A stretch of DNA of 64,000 bases from NCBI GenBank assembly GCA_949361645.1, contig OX442429.1:2669231-2733230 (forward strand). Direction: 5' to 3'. Positions within the stretch are counted from its first letter, which is position 1, and every line of letters begins with the position of its first letter. Source of the stretch: Spongilla lacustris. Lineage: Eukaryota; Porifera; Demospongiae; Spongillida; Spongillidae. The notes under the pieces are model-generated. The model saw nothing but the letters and a program-made list of their open reading frames with translations. It had not been told where the DNA came from and ran no database searches. Below, one piece after another: positions 11,501-23,135 of this stretch. Made by a program: the position numbers and the translations under genes.

Positions 11501-12939
11501 TTGTAGGGAATATCAATAAAAGCAGCTTTTGTTCCAAAAACAGGAGGATGATTGACACCCATAACTGTGATATTGAATGTGAAATAGACCACATTGTTGG
11601 CTGGATCTGAAGCTTGGATGGTAATATAGTAACTGCCCTTAACCTTGCTGTCTAGTGGGTGCAGCAATCTGAGCCGATATGAAAAACCAAGGTTCATAAG
11701 GTAAAAAGTGTCTGACACCAGTCCAGTGGTATTGTCCAACACCGTAACATTGGTGCTTAAATGGTCAGGGTCATTAATAACAACAGTGGCTACATCTGAT
11801 GCCAATGAGTAATCCTCTCGAATGACCCCATTGTTGCTGAGGATGACCTGAATGCTTGGAGGTATTACAGTGATCTGCAACACTATCTGTGCACTCCCTA
11901 CTAGGTTACATGCATCTGTACCAACAATTGCTATATTAATTTGGTGTGCTTGATTGTAGTCCAAGGTTTCTGTTAGAATAAGATTCCCACTCACACTGTT
12001 TAGTGCAAAAGGTCTGGAATTGCATTGTGTAGACTGAACTGTTTCACATATGTTTGCAATGGAGTAATAAATAGGAGCTGTGGTTGGACTATTGAAGTGA
12101 CGAGCTTTAACTGTGAGCACTACTGTATTCAATGGAGTACTCAGTGGGAGAGAAATCTGATACAAGGGCATCTCAAATGCTGGTGCCTGTATACAGAAGT
12201 ATTGAACTGTTAGGTAGACATTCTGATACCCTTTGGTAGTGTTTGGTCTTCCTTCTTGTGCAACTACTGTGAAATTGTATGATGCCTTTCTTCCGGGTTC
12301 AAGAGGTATAATTGAGTTCAGTAGAATGCTGGTTATCATACCATAGCTATTTCGAGCTATGTCTAAATACAGATCAGAGTTTACAGCTGGATCATTGCTC
12401 AGAATAGAGTAGCTTTGTGTGCTGTTTTCACCTTCATCATTGTCTACAGCCAAGTCCATAGGCCATGATAGCAGAGTGCCTTCAAGCACAGAGATATGTA
12501 CCTCACTACTAGGAAATGTTGGTACCTCATCATCCAGGCCTTGAACACAAACTGATATACTAAAGAATGTGTATGGCAATGAAAGTACTGAAAAATGATA
12601 GATTACTGGTAGAATGGTATTTCCAAATACATTTAATGCCATGTTGTTTCGACTAAAGTTTGTATTGACTTTCAGGATCCCACCCTGAATAATAAAATAC
12701 TTGCTGACACTGTTTGAAATGATGGATGGATCAGACGAGGTCATGGTAAATGATTTTCCACTTAAGTCTGGCCTTGCTCTAGAAGCATCGTAGATCACAG
12801 TAAATGGAGGACTGTATTCCAACACACAGGCAGTACAGTTGGATGAGCACAAACCGTTAGTGGTGGGCAATGAGAACAGTGTGATGATGGACAATGTTGT
12901 AAGGACTGCTTTTAGTGACACATCCAGTTTTAGCGACAT
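8527..12939 (-). CDS. Cadherin-like transmembrane receptor B (full ectodomain)
   Basis: A 1,470-residue type I membrane protein in one coding exon. It has a signal peptide (about 1–30), an N-terminal Cys-rich segment, then about nine to ten degenerate cadherin repeats (linkers DDEVPTF, VNHPPVF, GNPPIF, GDTVGPVFAP). The membrane segment at about 1,078–1,107 is followed by RARRKRK, and the cytoplasmic tail is about 360 residues. The tail contains RSTSDLASTIGTEM (about 1,190), IYAANAQLLQ and GSQDSIHMFGSEGG (about 1,220–1,250), a His-Ser stretch and the C-terminal block SPTDDG…SSLSSTHLS. Residues 8 to about 565 are nearly identical to cadherin A at the DNA level, and parts of the second half match cadherin C. 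The ATG directly follows TTCTCTAG, a likely 3' splice site, so the 5' UTR is probably spliced. Role in cell adhesion or contact signalling is inferred. Confidence 0.87.
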   Translation of the reverse strand: MSLKLDVSLKAVLTTLSIITLFSLPTTNGLCSSNCTACVLEYSPPFTVIYDASRARPDLSGKSFTMTSSDPSIISNSVSKYFIIQGGILKVNTNFSRNNMALNVFGNTILPVIYHFSVLSLPYTFFSISVCVQGLDDEVPTFPSSEVHISVLEGTLLSWPMDLAVDNDEGENSTQSYSILSNDPAVNSDLYLDIARNSYGMITSILLNSIIPLEPGRKASYNFTVVAQEGRPNTTKGYQNVYLTVQYFCIQAPAFEMPLYQISLPLSTPLNTVVLTVKARHFNSPTTAPIYYSIANICETVQSTQCNSRPFALNSVSGNLILTETLDYNQAHQINIAIVGTDACNLVGSAQIVLQITVIPPSIQVILSNNGVIREDYSLASDVATVVINDPDHLSTNVTVLDNTTGLVSDTFYLMNLGFSYRLRLLHPLDSKVKGSYYITIQASDPANNVVYFTFNITVMGVNHPPVFGTKAAFIDIPYNTRKGTVVLHVHASDNDVGGSGVVIYQLPPPNATFPYQYDFTVNSTSGDILVNGVLDRTVAKNFLLLVMARDNPTNGEPYLSDYRVANITLLDPNGNPPIFSPQPSQVNIGENVIMGTVIYQVTTYNNPDSMPNGTVTTYGLMPSSTFRIDSVSGVISVVGSLNYSTTQQYVLNIMAYNGFPPPSTFILTINVLPGDTVGPVFAPRVYNVQVMRTAAVGSHVVDINAVDTYSSAVLYKIVDGNGDGGFTINPTNGTITVQNQLSTQTYTLHVNASDGRYYSKWLAVVVVHIMDFIFAKVLYTFQVREGLPSGTVVGTMSTLLSNAGPGQVFFTLLSPSDAFALGPTSGTIVTTRALSAVSGGYTLTVVATYYPFDQGMLPTSMQQTVGITVTGIIQFQQSSYSTTISRSLDIGTSVLNVTTTTTTTMGVIIYSLSSSSPIPFQVDANTGSIYTSAYLDSMPRFTYTFDVVASGNGSQVAVTVSVQVNILIVFDQQQYDITIPATATKGSVVATIRATGRRGIPVYYYFSNDTPKSYFQIDKVSGDITLTQDPSSFGNGISIDAIILGVDAEDPYLNSTVDITLKVPQNLKQSISSGMPSSTITIAAAVASSVALVVISVFALIFVVSCTVRARRKRKSSLAITTPDGSGHLPPEQVQCEQQVSTTDQQRESIPVTISPERIKPCEFIYADSLQVNNSNRQSPSNSKLQSAIRSTSDLASTIGTEMLTDPEEREPYMSEQLAAIYAANAQLLQAGGSQDSIHMFGSEGGFEVDEVDIDRSYLDDDENDDTDSSHNHSQISTQHSGLPPLMEQSAMQVPVLTYSHGESPKSGRLHPLQHSIKHGSQPVLARQQWPHPYPDQSHASHSHSHSCDAYDSPYKARYTSSLTVDHLQLYDRTSTPLHNYKNGSNRDHISFSQERFIPSQVPTVGISNCMNYSHTLRTNLMGSRNDIHLATPPSASPTDDGTFSSIITPQRVPERYLSNSSLSSTHLS

Positions 12940-13108
12940 CTAGAGAATGAAATGAGATAATGTTGACATCAGGATAAACTCCCTGAGGCTGACATGCTCA
13001 TATGTGCATTAGCCTGCAAAGCTAATTCTCGTACAAGTATTATATGAAAAATAATGTTTGTTATAGCTTATATTCTGCTATCATGAATTCATGACTAATT
13101 ATGGCCAG

Positions 13109-13109
<1 letters not shown>

Positions 13110-13184
<75 letters not shown>
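13110..13184. repeat. (GT)n microsatellite
   Basis: An uninterrupted GT tract of about 74 nt lies about 170 nt upstream of the start codon of cadherin B, in the region expected to hold its 5' UTR intron or promoter. Confidence 0.9.
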
Positions 13185-13187
<3 letters not shown>

Positions 13188-13389
13188 GTAGATACGAGAG
13201 GCAGGACCAACTCTATTCAACATTTGGCCTAGTCTCATTGTAATCCGCTGCTGTAGGTGTGCAATGATGTGGTTAGTCTGGAAATGTTAAATGTCTTACT
13301 ACTAAGCAGGGATTAGTAATCTCAGGTACACTGGATGGTATTGTTACATTCAAGACCTGTAGAGACATAATCAGGGTTACGATCACTGT

Positions 13390-13640
13390 GTAGTGTATGA
13401 TCAAGATGATGGATATGATCAAGGTGACACGTATGATCAAGGTGACTTGTATGATCAAGGTGACATGATCAAGGTGACATGTATGATCAAGGTGACATGT
13501 ATGATCAAGATGATGGATATGATCAAGGTGACATGTATGATCAAGGTGACTTGTATGATCAAGGTGACATGATCAAGGGGACATGTATGATCAAGGTGAC
13601 ATGATCAAGGTGATATGATCAAGGTGATGTATATGAAAGG
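13390..13640. repeat. Minisatellite, ~18-bp unit ATGATCAAGGTGACATGT
   Basis: About 14 degenerate copies of an 11–18 bp unit built on GATCAAGGTGA. Individual copies vary by short deletions and a GATGGATAT variant. A few stray copies follow near 13,690–13,715. Confidence 0.85.
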
Positions 13641-16600
13641 TGATGTGTACCGCATGACGTGTGTGTAGTAATACCATCAGGTGTACACCAAGGTGATATG
13701 TGTGATCAAGGATCAAGGAGACTCGTTGGAAGAATGGTTAGCAATCAGTTCTCATGTGAAAATGTGACTGCTGACACTAAGTACTGCAACAAGCTCACAA
13801 ACACTCTATTCAAATGCGGCCCTATGTAAGTTGTCTTGTAAGGTTAAAAAAAAAGTCATAACATCCCTAATACTGAACATGTTTGGTCAGCTGTGGTGCA
13901 AAATTGAGTTTCATTAAGCAAGTAAAAGTATCCAAGAAATGTGGTGAAGTCTGGCTTGAAAAAACCATCGTTACAAGGTGAAACTTTCTGGGCTTAATTG
14001 TTTCATCCAATATGCACCTCCAGTATAATAATTAATAAAGAACATAGTTATGAAGAAATTAATATCATGACTTGCACACCATACATAAATGTACTTGCCT
14101 TTTTTTCACACCTAAAAGTTTGGATATGTAGTCGTGTTTTGGTAGGTAAAGTTATTTTGCAAATCAGAATTTTTTCATTCAATTATGATTAGTACAGTAT
14201 TTGTTACCATTAGACCGTATCCATGCTTATGTAGTATTGAAGGCGTTAAAAAAATTTGTATGGTATCACATTTTTATGGCATTTCAAAGTAGTTTCACTG
14301 CATTTAGAATTAAACAACAAAAGAGCAGCAAAAGTATTTTTCACTTATTTAATAGTCTAAAATATCATATCAGGATATGCTAGTACTGCAATGCTCCTGT
14401 TATCATCAACTTTGGCAGCACAAATACTATGACCTCACATGCATTAACCAGGCTTCACATACAGTGTACCTGTTCAAATGACAACCACATACAATCCACT
14501 ATTATTGTGGAATGAAAATACTCAGACTGGCACAAAATTTGTAAATGACAATGCTAATTAATCTGTGTGTGTCATATCTTTCTGTACAATATTATCACAA
14601 CTGGAAACATAACAGCACCTGCATAAATATTTCGGATGGTTCATAATAGAATATTTATCATAATAAAACCGCTACAAACAAGGTTTATGATGGAAAACAG
14701 AAAACGAAACTTATATAACATTACAAGCCTGGGCTTGATGCATGCGCACGGGGCCCTTGTTTAATTTTATACATTCGTATTCATAGGGTATGCCTAATCT
14801 GCAGGCAATATTCACACTATACTGACGACAGAGGCTTCCTGTTTACGATACCCCCCCCCCCCCCCCCCAAAAAAAGATGCGTTCAAACACAACACATCTG
14901 TACGCATTAAGCACATATGTGCTATATTGACCGCACAACAGCATCGTGTACAAACTATGCTCCAAGTGAAATTACTATACTAGTAAAATTAATGTTTGTT
15001 CCGTAAATTATGCAGCTGCGCAGGCTGAGTGACTTTGCAAAAATATAGATCAAATCGGCGTAGCACTCTTAAGATTAAACAATACATTGAGTGTAATCCA
15101 ACCACGTGCACATGCTGAAAAGTATATAAAACTACATTGTGTGGCGACTGTCCAGAACATGTTACTATCATGCATGTCATCTGAACGTAAAGGTGAAGAA
15201 TATGCGATCATCAGGCCGGCGGTTGGAAGGGACGTACCTTGGAATAGGTGCAAGTCATATAAGTGGAGACTCACTCGACCGTAACTGCGACCAAACCATA
15301 GAATAACCCCGAATTGTCCTGTCACGTGCGGGGTCACACCCACTATTCATTTAATCGCGCCAACTTCTTCCACTGACTCCATTTTGGTTCACCTGCGCGC
15401 ATGAATCAGAACCGCTGGCTCACACTGATACTATCTTCACGATGGGTGATCAATATAAACCTCATTACACGTATACCAAAGGCTAATCATTTCTGCATTG
15501 CTGAACAGAGGGAAATAAATGCAACTTATTAATGTTATAATAATCTGTTATCATCATGACATACTTCATTTAATTAACTTCAGAAACATGGATCACTGAT
15601 CTCTGCTGCCATAATCATACTTAAAAGTTCAAATGTATTGTAAGGCTGCAATTTTACAATGATATGCTTCCTCACTAATATCTAATAATTTAACACATCA
15701 GAAAAAAGTGTTAACATCAGTAGTACATGTAGAATGCATTTTGTTAGATATTAAGAAAAAGTATGGAAATTTGTAGTAACGTTGCCACACATGCATAATA
15801 TTCAGTATACATGTAAATTACGTACGTATGTTAGGTGTCGTGCACAGCCGACATTACACCAATGTGTCGTCATGGAAGTAAGTAGGGTGCAAGAGTTATG
15901 TGAGAGGCAATAGGAGAGAGTACTTTCATCTTGTAAACTGGTCAATTTTGCTTTTGCAATTATATTCCTTGTTATGCAAATAACGCCAATTAAAAAGGTT
16001 GGTGGATATTGGCAATGGCCACTTTGAGTGACAAGTTTTGCCAATATGTTATATGAAGTAAGCAATATGCAGTAAGCACTCACCATACTTAACACGTTCA
16101 GTCGCCCATACAATACTGGGAAACTTGCATTATCTCAATTTCAGCCACTCCAAAATTGCATGGGCCATGGCGGATACCAATATATATTCCGCGCATACTG
16201 ATTAGTCTAGTGCATAAACTCTATTAATTTATAGAGTCATCCAAACAGATTTATAATGCAGCTGCACGCATGTAAACGCACGCACTGCATTCACACGGTC
16301 CGGCTATATATAGCTATTACACCGGCGACAATCACCCTTGCTGTTTAAAGTACTATCTAAGCCAGCCCGCCGGCCAAGGAGGACATATGCATGGTGTCAT
16401 GGCTACAGCCAAACAGCACAGTACGCCCCCACCCTGGTAGGGGAATACGTAGATTCATTGTCGCCACAGAGTGATTACGTAAGCACATGTATGAAGTGAT
16501 GAAAACGCACCTCTCGAGTCATGAATACGGATGATTACATAGAGATCGAGAGTCGGGACTACAGAAGACCAAAGCATATAGCGTTTGCATGAGGAAGTAT

Positions 16601-17138
16601 ATACGTACTGACACCCGTGCAAGTACCATACCCAGTGAACACAAGACGACGTAATTACAAAATTACAAATGGGCTAAATATAGAACTATTTAATTTTTCC
16701 TTATGGACCATGTTTCCACTGATCTACACTCTATTGCCTTCAGGACCTATACATATAACCAATTGGCTATTTGTATGACTAAAAAGTTATTAAGTGGCTC
16801 AACTGATCCACTGACGAGTGGACCATTTGACACCTACATGTTGATTATTCATTTTTTAACATAATAATTGCACATGTTTGCAATAATAAATTGTACCATC
16901 AAAGATACTGAACACACAACAACAGGATAAATGCACATGTGTTAATCTGTAGGGTAAAAAATAAAAAAAGAACAAAGCACAAAACTTACACTAAAGAATT
17001 TATATGCAAAACCTAATTATATTGGCCTTAGACCCCTAGCGGCCAGGACAGCCCTGGCCACAGACCTGATTAGGGTGGCCAAAAATGTCAGCTGCTGCCT
17101 TTGATTTCAGCAAATGTAATATTATTGAGACAAACAAC

Positions 17139-17482
<344 letters not shown>

Positions 17483-17959
17483 TACTCATAGACTATACAT
17501 AGGTACAAATGTAAGTTAAAGCTGCTGCACCAGAGATCTGACCAGTGAAATGCCTGCAAGGTAAATGTCAGATAGTATGTTGGACACCTGCCCCAAGCTC
17601 CAACTAGTAGCCAACACAAAATATGTCATAGATTATTAACATGCTGCTAGGGATGCAGCTGCACATGCAGTCACACTTGTTTCCAAAGTACATGTAAAAT
17701 TTGGATTAAGCTGACATGTGACTGCTAGGTCAAAAGCAGTGGTTTTGCAATGGCTTTACAACCAATTTAATACTGACCCCATGAATAAGCACCTCAGCAG
17801 GACATGTCCCAGACCACACCCTGCTTCAAATTTAAGCTTACAGCACCAGTTTCCTATATTCTCGCTCATATAACCCATGAAATGTTTCAGGAAGAAAATG
17901 AGTAGTCAGACAAATCTATCAGCCACTTTTAGAGTTTAGGTTACCAGTTAATCATGTAA

Positions 17960-18710
17960 TACAAAGAGGTATAACTCACATTAATTATTGGCACAGACAG
18001 TAGGTTAAAGTTGTATCTTCAGCGAATTTATTATTAAAATCAAATGTGGTGTAAACGTGTTATGTGTGATATTTCACCTTGTGCGACTATTTATTCAGAC
18101 ATATTCGATTAAAAGGACAATGTTTCGTTGAGGGATGCATGTCAATAGATCAGTTCCTACATGTAAAACAGCTGAAAAGTTCCACCAACTTTGAACACAA
18201 GCATAACTCACATTAATGATAGGCACAGACAGTAGGTTAAAAGTTGGATTTACAGTGAATTTAGTATTAATCGAATGTGGTGTAAATGTGATATTTCACC
18301 TGTGAGACTTTTTATTCAGACATATTCAAAAGGACAATGATTGTCATATACTCAACTTGCAAGATAAGCATGTATATAATCACTTTGATCTTATCAGTGT
18401 CTCATTGAGGGGTGCAAGTCAATAGATCAGCTCCTACCTGTTAAACAGCTGAGAAGTTCCACCCACTTTGAACACAAGCATAACTCACCTTTTACTATTA
18501 ATCAAATATGGTGTAAATGTGTTATGAGTATGAGCGATATTTCACTATTTATTCAGACATTTAAAGAGCAATGACTCAACTTGCAAGATAAGCATGTAAT
18601 AATCACTTTGATCTTATCAGTGTTTCTTGAGGGATGCAAGTCAATAGATCAGCTCCTACATGTAAAACGAGAAGTTCCACCCACTTTGAACACAAGCATA
18701 ACATCATCAG
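17960..18710. repeat. Tandem repeat of ~220–280-bp units (three copies)
   Basis: Three diverged copies share the landmarks TCAATAGATCAG, CCACTTTGAACACAAGCAT and ATAACTCACATTAAT. CACAAGCATAAC occurs near 18,195, 18,472 and 18,690. Copies differ by internal deletions. No reading frame is conserved between copies, so this looks like non-coding satellite-like sequence. Confidence 0.7.
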
Positions 18711-18779
18711 CCACTGGAATAAGGGGGACTCTTCAAGAGGTAAAGCAGTGACTCAACCTGCTTCATGTCATAGGTACTT

Positions 18780-18955
18780 CACACACCCCTCATCACATGA
18801 CACCCCTCATCACATATGCACAGCCTCATCACATGCACAAACATGACACCCTCATCACATGACACCCTCATCACATGACACCCTCGTCACACGACATCCT
18901 CATCACATGACACCCCTCATCAGATGACACCCCTCATCACATCTGCCCAGGTACA
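18780..18955. repeat. Minisatellite, ~17-bp unit TCATCACATGACACCCC
   Basis: About nine copies in which the number of C residues and the CATG core vary. It directly follows the 18-kb tandem repeat. Confidence 0.8.
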
Positions 18956-19229
18956 CACCCTCAATCATCATGCTCATTCACCTTTTGATCGTCATCTAAC
19001 CATTGTAATGTACCTGCAGTTTTATCAAATAGTTATGAAGTCTCCTCCTATGCAATGATCTCTGTTAGTGGTTCCCAAGTACCTGTTTCCCAGACTCTTA
19101 GTCTTTACATACACATATGCTTGCATTGGTTCAGCCCTTGACTATACTGTTGAAGCTGGCCAGCATGCAAAAGTCACTCAGGTACTTGGACTGCAAATCG
19201 ACACATATAATATTAAACATCCCGCATAC

Positions 19230-19355
19230 AATACACACACACACAAACACACACATGCACATGCACACACACACACATACACACACACACGCACACACAC
19301 ATACACACACACACACGCACACACACACATACATACACACACACACGCACACATG
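19230..19355. repeat. (CA)n tract with GC and TA interruptions
   Basis: Imperfect CA repeat interrupted by CATGCA, CACGCA and CATACA. It gives open frames on both strands that are not genes. Confidence 0.9.
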
Positions 19356-19715
19356 GTGCATGTGCTGGGCAGTGCTTGTGACTTGGCAATGATGTTGGCC
19401 AAATTTGTTAAAAAAAGTTTCCTGCCAGGCTCCAATATCCACAGCCATTGCGACACATAGCCAGCTAAGTTCACCTGTTGTGCTTCCTTTGAAAAGCTCT
19501 ATTTAGTGCCCACACGTGATGTATGCAATACAACGCTATTTGCACTGATGTACAGCATTAATAGTGATTACCTCATCTTGGTTACCTTTTAATGTTGTTT
19601 TATAAGATGTATTAATAATATCATAGATACACACATCATTTTTATACCTAAGTACTATAACCATACAAAATAAAAGTTATACATATTTTATTAAAACAAA
19701 AGTGTTGCTGACAGA

Positions 19716-20445
19716 TTTTTAGACTGAGGATGGTCTCTTACCCTCAACCACTAGTGGCAAGGGGAAGGTCATGTTCTTAAATAGGGTGGCGATGTGATGA
19801 CCTGCTTCCACGAATGCACAGAGCAGCAGCAAAAAAGAAGCATAAGAGAGTCGAGTATGTAGCCAGCTAACTACAAGGGAATAAGGTTTGTCCTGCTTGA
19901 TGTCTGCCAAATGCCAGTAAAACATTGAACACTCACGAGCCATTTCTCCTGTTGTACTAACAACCAATGGTGTAAAGACCCCATGCTCCACCTCTTTCAC
20001 CCCTTGACTATATTGTCTCTTTTTTTTCCGATTCATGTCTGTGGTATATTGCTGGCAAGTCTGTGTAGCTTGGAGCATTAGGGTGGAAAGTCCTTACATC
20101 AAAATAAGCATCCTGACCACGATTCCAAAAACCCCTGGCACGTATATCAAGACATGAATTTTCATCAGTGTTGGCAGATTTGTGGTGAAAGCCTTCACCA
20201 TTCAGTGGTTGTAAGCGAGGTTCAATGGCAGCATTATGGCACACTTCTGATCTCGGATCTCATTATGGTGAATTGTTGGAAAGCTGCCCAAGTTGCATGG
20301 TCAACAGAGAATGACATACCACAGGTACAAGATGCTGGCACATTTGGGAGACTCCAGCCATACCTCAAACAAAGTGCGGCATCTCGAAAGTCACCCTCAT
20401 GCAGGGAGAAACCGAATTCGTCCAGATAACCATGAGGGTGCACCT
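19716..20445 (-). mobile_element. Decayed retroelement, 3' (C-terminal) coding remnant
   Basis: Reading 5' to 3' on the minus strand, three frames continue one another across frameshifts: FRDAALCLRYGW and CGMSFSVDHA (about 20,390–20,300); DIRARGFWNRGQDAYFDVR then FHPNAPSY (about 20,150–20,080); and GVKEVEHGVFTPLV followed by LADIKQDKPYSLVVSWLH (about 20,000–19,850). This order (CLRYGW, CG.SF..DHA, ARGFW.RG…FDVR, VEHG.FTPLV, KPYS…W) is one I recognise from the C-terminal part of a retroelement-type protein common in invertebrate genomes. At least two frameshifts, one at a T8 run near 20,020, show it is dead. Exact superfamily not assigned. Confidence 0.7.
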
Positions 20446-20624
20446 TTTTCCCTGCTAAGATGATATATCATAGATAGTTTAGAGACATAATATAATTAAA
20501 ATTCCATACACTGAGGTAGTCATTGGGCAGTGGTGCGGGGACCATCCAATTAACTTAAAAATACGGGCAAATTGCAACATTTGTACTAAATGAACTGGGT
20601 TATAATCACCAAGCAATGCACAAT

Positions 20625-20740
20625 GGTGCGTAATAATGCAGCACATTGATACACAATAATGCACAATGATGCAGAATAATGCACAATGATGCACAATAAT
20701 GCACAATAATGAACAATAATGAACAATAATACACAGATAC
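20625..20740. repeat. Short AATGATGCAC-type tandem repeat
   Basis: About ten degenerate copies of a 9–12 bp unit (ATGCACAATA). The reading frame across it on the minus strand is a product of the repeat. Confidence 0.75.
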
Positions 20741-22199
20741 TCAAGATGCCATATGTACACTAGTATGATCCATAATGGTGGGGAGGGGACAGAAGTGTGC
20801 AGGAGGGTGACGGTACCCAAATACTTGCCATATCTCAACAGACGCATCATTACTGCACTTGTTGCTTAATGTTTTGCACTCCATCCTGTTGTTAAGGTCA
20901 CGGAGTGTTTATGTATCTTGTAACCAATATCTCAAACACACAGCATTGACTTCTTCAGATGACCATGCACAGTTCAGAAATAGAACGCTTGAATTTTGGA
21001 TCGAGATAGACTACTGATCACGTGTGTCACACCGGTAGGCAAACGCGACGATGGTTAGAATTCTTTAAAAAAATTAAAAACATGGGGGGGGGGGGGGGGG
21101 GGGGGAATATTCATCGACAATTAAAGATTAATTTTCTAGTGGGTGCGCCGGATGTATATAGGTAATAAATAAAAGCGGTCCTACAGCGCAGCTAATAGCT
21201 ATTATTTTTATTTATTTATTGTGAACGACTGTCACGGTAAGTTGCATATGGGTGTCATAACCGAGGCTGGTGGTGTTGTTAAACTGTACGTTCTGATGTA
21301 TTTGTTTGGCTACAGTCAGGCGTAATTCGACAGATATGGGGCGTAATTGACTTTGCGACCGTGCACACACAAACACGGGACTACAACTACAAGCCTGCAT
21401 GTGGTGTAGGGTGTGTATGTTTAGTAGACGAGTCCCATGTGCGAGTCTAGTATAGAAAAACTGTATCGACATGCGCGGACCGAGTAGCAACCACCCTTGC
21501 CAAACGTTAACGTAGCCTGGTACAGGGGGTCTTATTAATAATTGCGCTATGTACCCGTTTGGACCACTCCCTCTTCCTTTTTTGATGATGTAACGAAGGC
21601 GACAGTGCGTCGAAACGTCTGCATTGTCCAGGGGGAATTAAAGCGTTCATCGGACCACATCTGATGTTATGGGTTCCTAGCATAGCTTCTCATAAAGTCC
21701 CTGACTAATTACCCGCCCAGAATGGTACGCGTAGTGATCCAATTGTGCTCGCACGCAGTCTGACGCTTTCATGTGTTCGTGTGTGGCATGTGTGTGAATG
21801 CACAGTTTGGAATTGATTAAGGAGTGGGAGTGTATGTTGTTTGCGTGCAAAGGACCACCCATTGGCTGCACAAATCTCTGAATGGAGAATGGGTGGGGGA
21901 GAGATGAATAGAACGGTTGAGGGAGGAGAGCAAGTAGGAGGAGTAAGAGGAAGGGGTACGGGAGGGGGTTATGGAAGGAGAGGTTAGGGGAATGGTGCAC
22001 GTGCGCAGAGCATTAACTAATCCATCAGGCCAACAGAGGGGTCCTATCTCTCCATCAAAATTACATGTGCCCCCCTTTCCCTCACCCCTTTCCCTCACCC
22101 CTTTCCCCTCACCCCTGTATCATCCATTTCATCTGCACACCTGTGGTGTACCAGTAGAAACATTGCATGAATGCGCATTAATTTACACACTGCACATGA

Positions 22200-22231
22200 G
22201 ACACACACACACACACACGCACACACGCACA

Positions 22232-22293
<62 letters not shown>
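22200..22293. repeat. (CA)n microsatellite
   Basis: About 92 nt of CA repeat with two CG and one TA interruption, 0.85 kb upstream of the cadherin C reading frame. Confidence 0.9.
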
Positions 22294-22295
<2 letters not shown>

Positions 22296-22654
22296 ATGGG
22301 TGCACCTTCAGTAATTGCAAGTCTGTGTGCGTTACTCACCTGTTCCGGGTCTTAACCCCCACTACCATTATCACCCTCCCACCACTAACAATTAATTTTC
22401 CTTTTGGTATCCACATTGGCACCTGCACATACACCTGACATCTCTGAATAACAGGTATCCTTCTATGTAACCTGTGTATGGCCCCATATAAGGTGGTGGC
22501 AGATATTCATACTGAGCCTTTGAAGTGAGGGGCCATTGTCACACCTGCTGTGAAGGGGGGGGGGGGGGGGGGCTCCATTAGTGGCTATTATGTCTTGGCC
22601 ACACACCTCCTCACTGGATGGCTTAGCTTGTTATTGGTCTGTGTGGATGGGTAG

Positions 22655-22666
22655 ATGTGTGTATGT

Positions 22667-22741
<75 letters not shown>

Positions 22742-22742
22742 A
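22655..22742. repeat. (TG)n microsatellite
   Basis: About 80 nt of TG with TATG interruptions at both ends. A second alternating-purine stretch of GTGTACAT units follows at about 22,825–22,930. Confidence 0.9.
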
Positions 22743-23135
22743 TAGGATGGGAGTGCAGAGGTGACATGCAGCTCTATGGTACATTCTGACCTTACACCTT
22801 GGGTCACAGATTGCATTACATTGTGTGTGTGTGCACGTACATATGTACGTGTATGTGTGTACATATGCACGTGTGCATGTGTGTACATGTGTACATGTGT
22901 ACATGTGTACATGTGTACATGTGTGTGTGCATAATGTATGCGCATGTTCAAAGGAAAGGAAGTGCAGGGTGGTGGGAGGTGGCTCTGTAACAAACCTCTT
23001 TGAAGAGCTTATCATGTTGCATGGCCAGATGGGCAAGATGTAATTAGAATACTTCTTGTGCTCAACACAACACTGGTAGCTATGGGATGCACATCTCTCT
23101 CCACTTCAGCTCCTGTTGGATGCTCCTTTGTCGCA

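Noticed and set aside
15050..15343. 97-codon minus-strand frame in CpG-containing sequence
   Set aside because: No family features, no signal peptide or domain, and overlapping frames on the other strand; treated as non-coding.
21555..21625. Hammerhead-ribozyme-like core (TGATGATG … CGAAACGTC)
   Set aside because: The spacing and GAAAC element recall the ribozymes of Penelope-like elements, but I could not draw a proper stem II directly after the TGATGA, and no reverse transcriptase is adjacent.
23058..23135. Upstream extension of cadherin C to 23,058
   Set aside because: It begins with GTG, and the internal ATG at 23,136 places the signal peptide at the N-terminus. The ATG at 23,082 remains possible.
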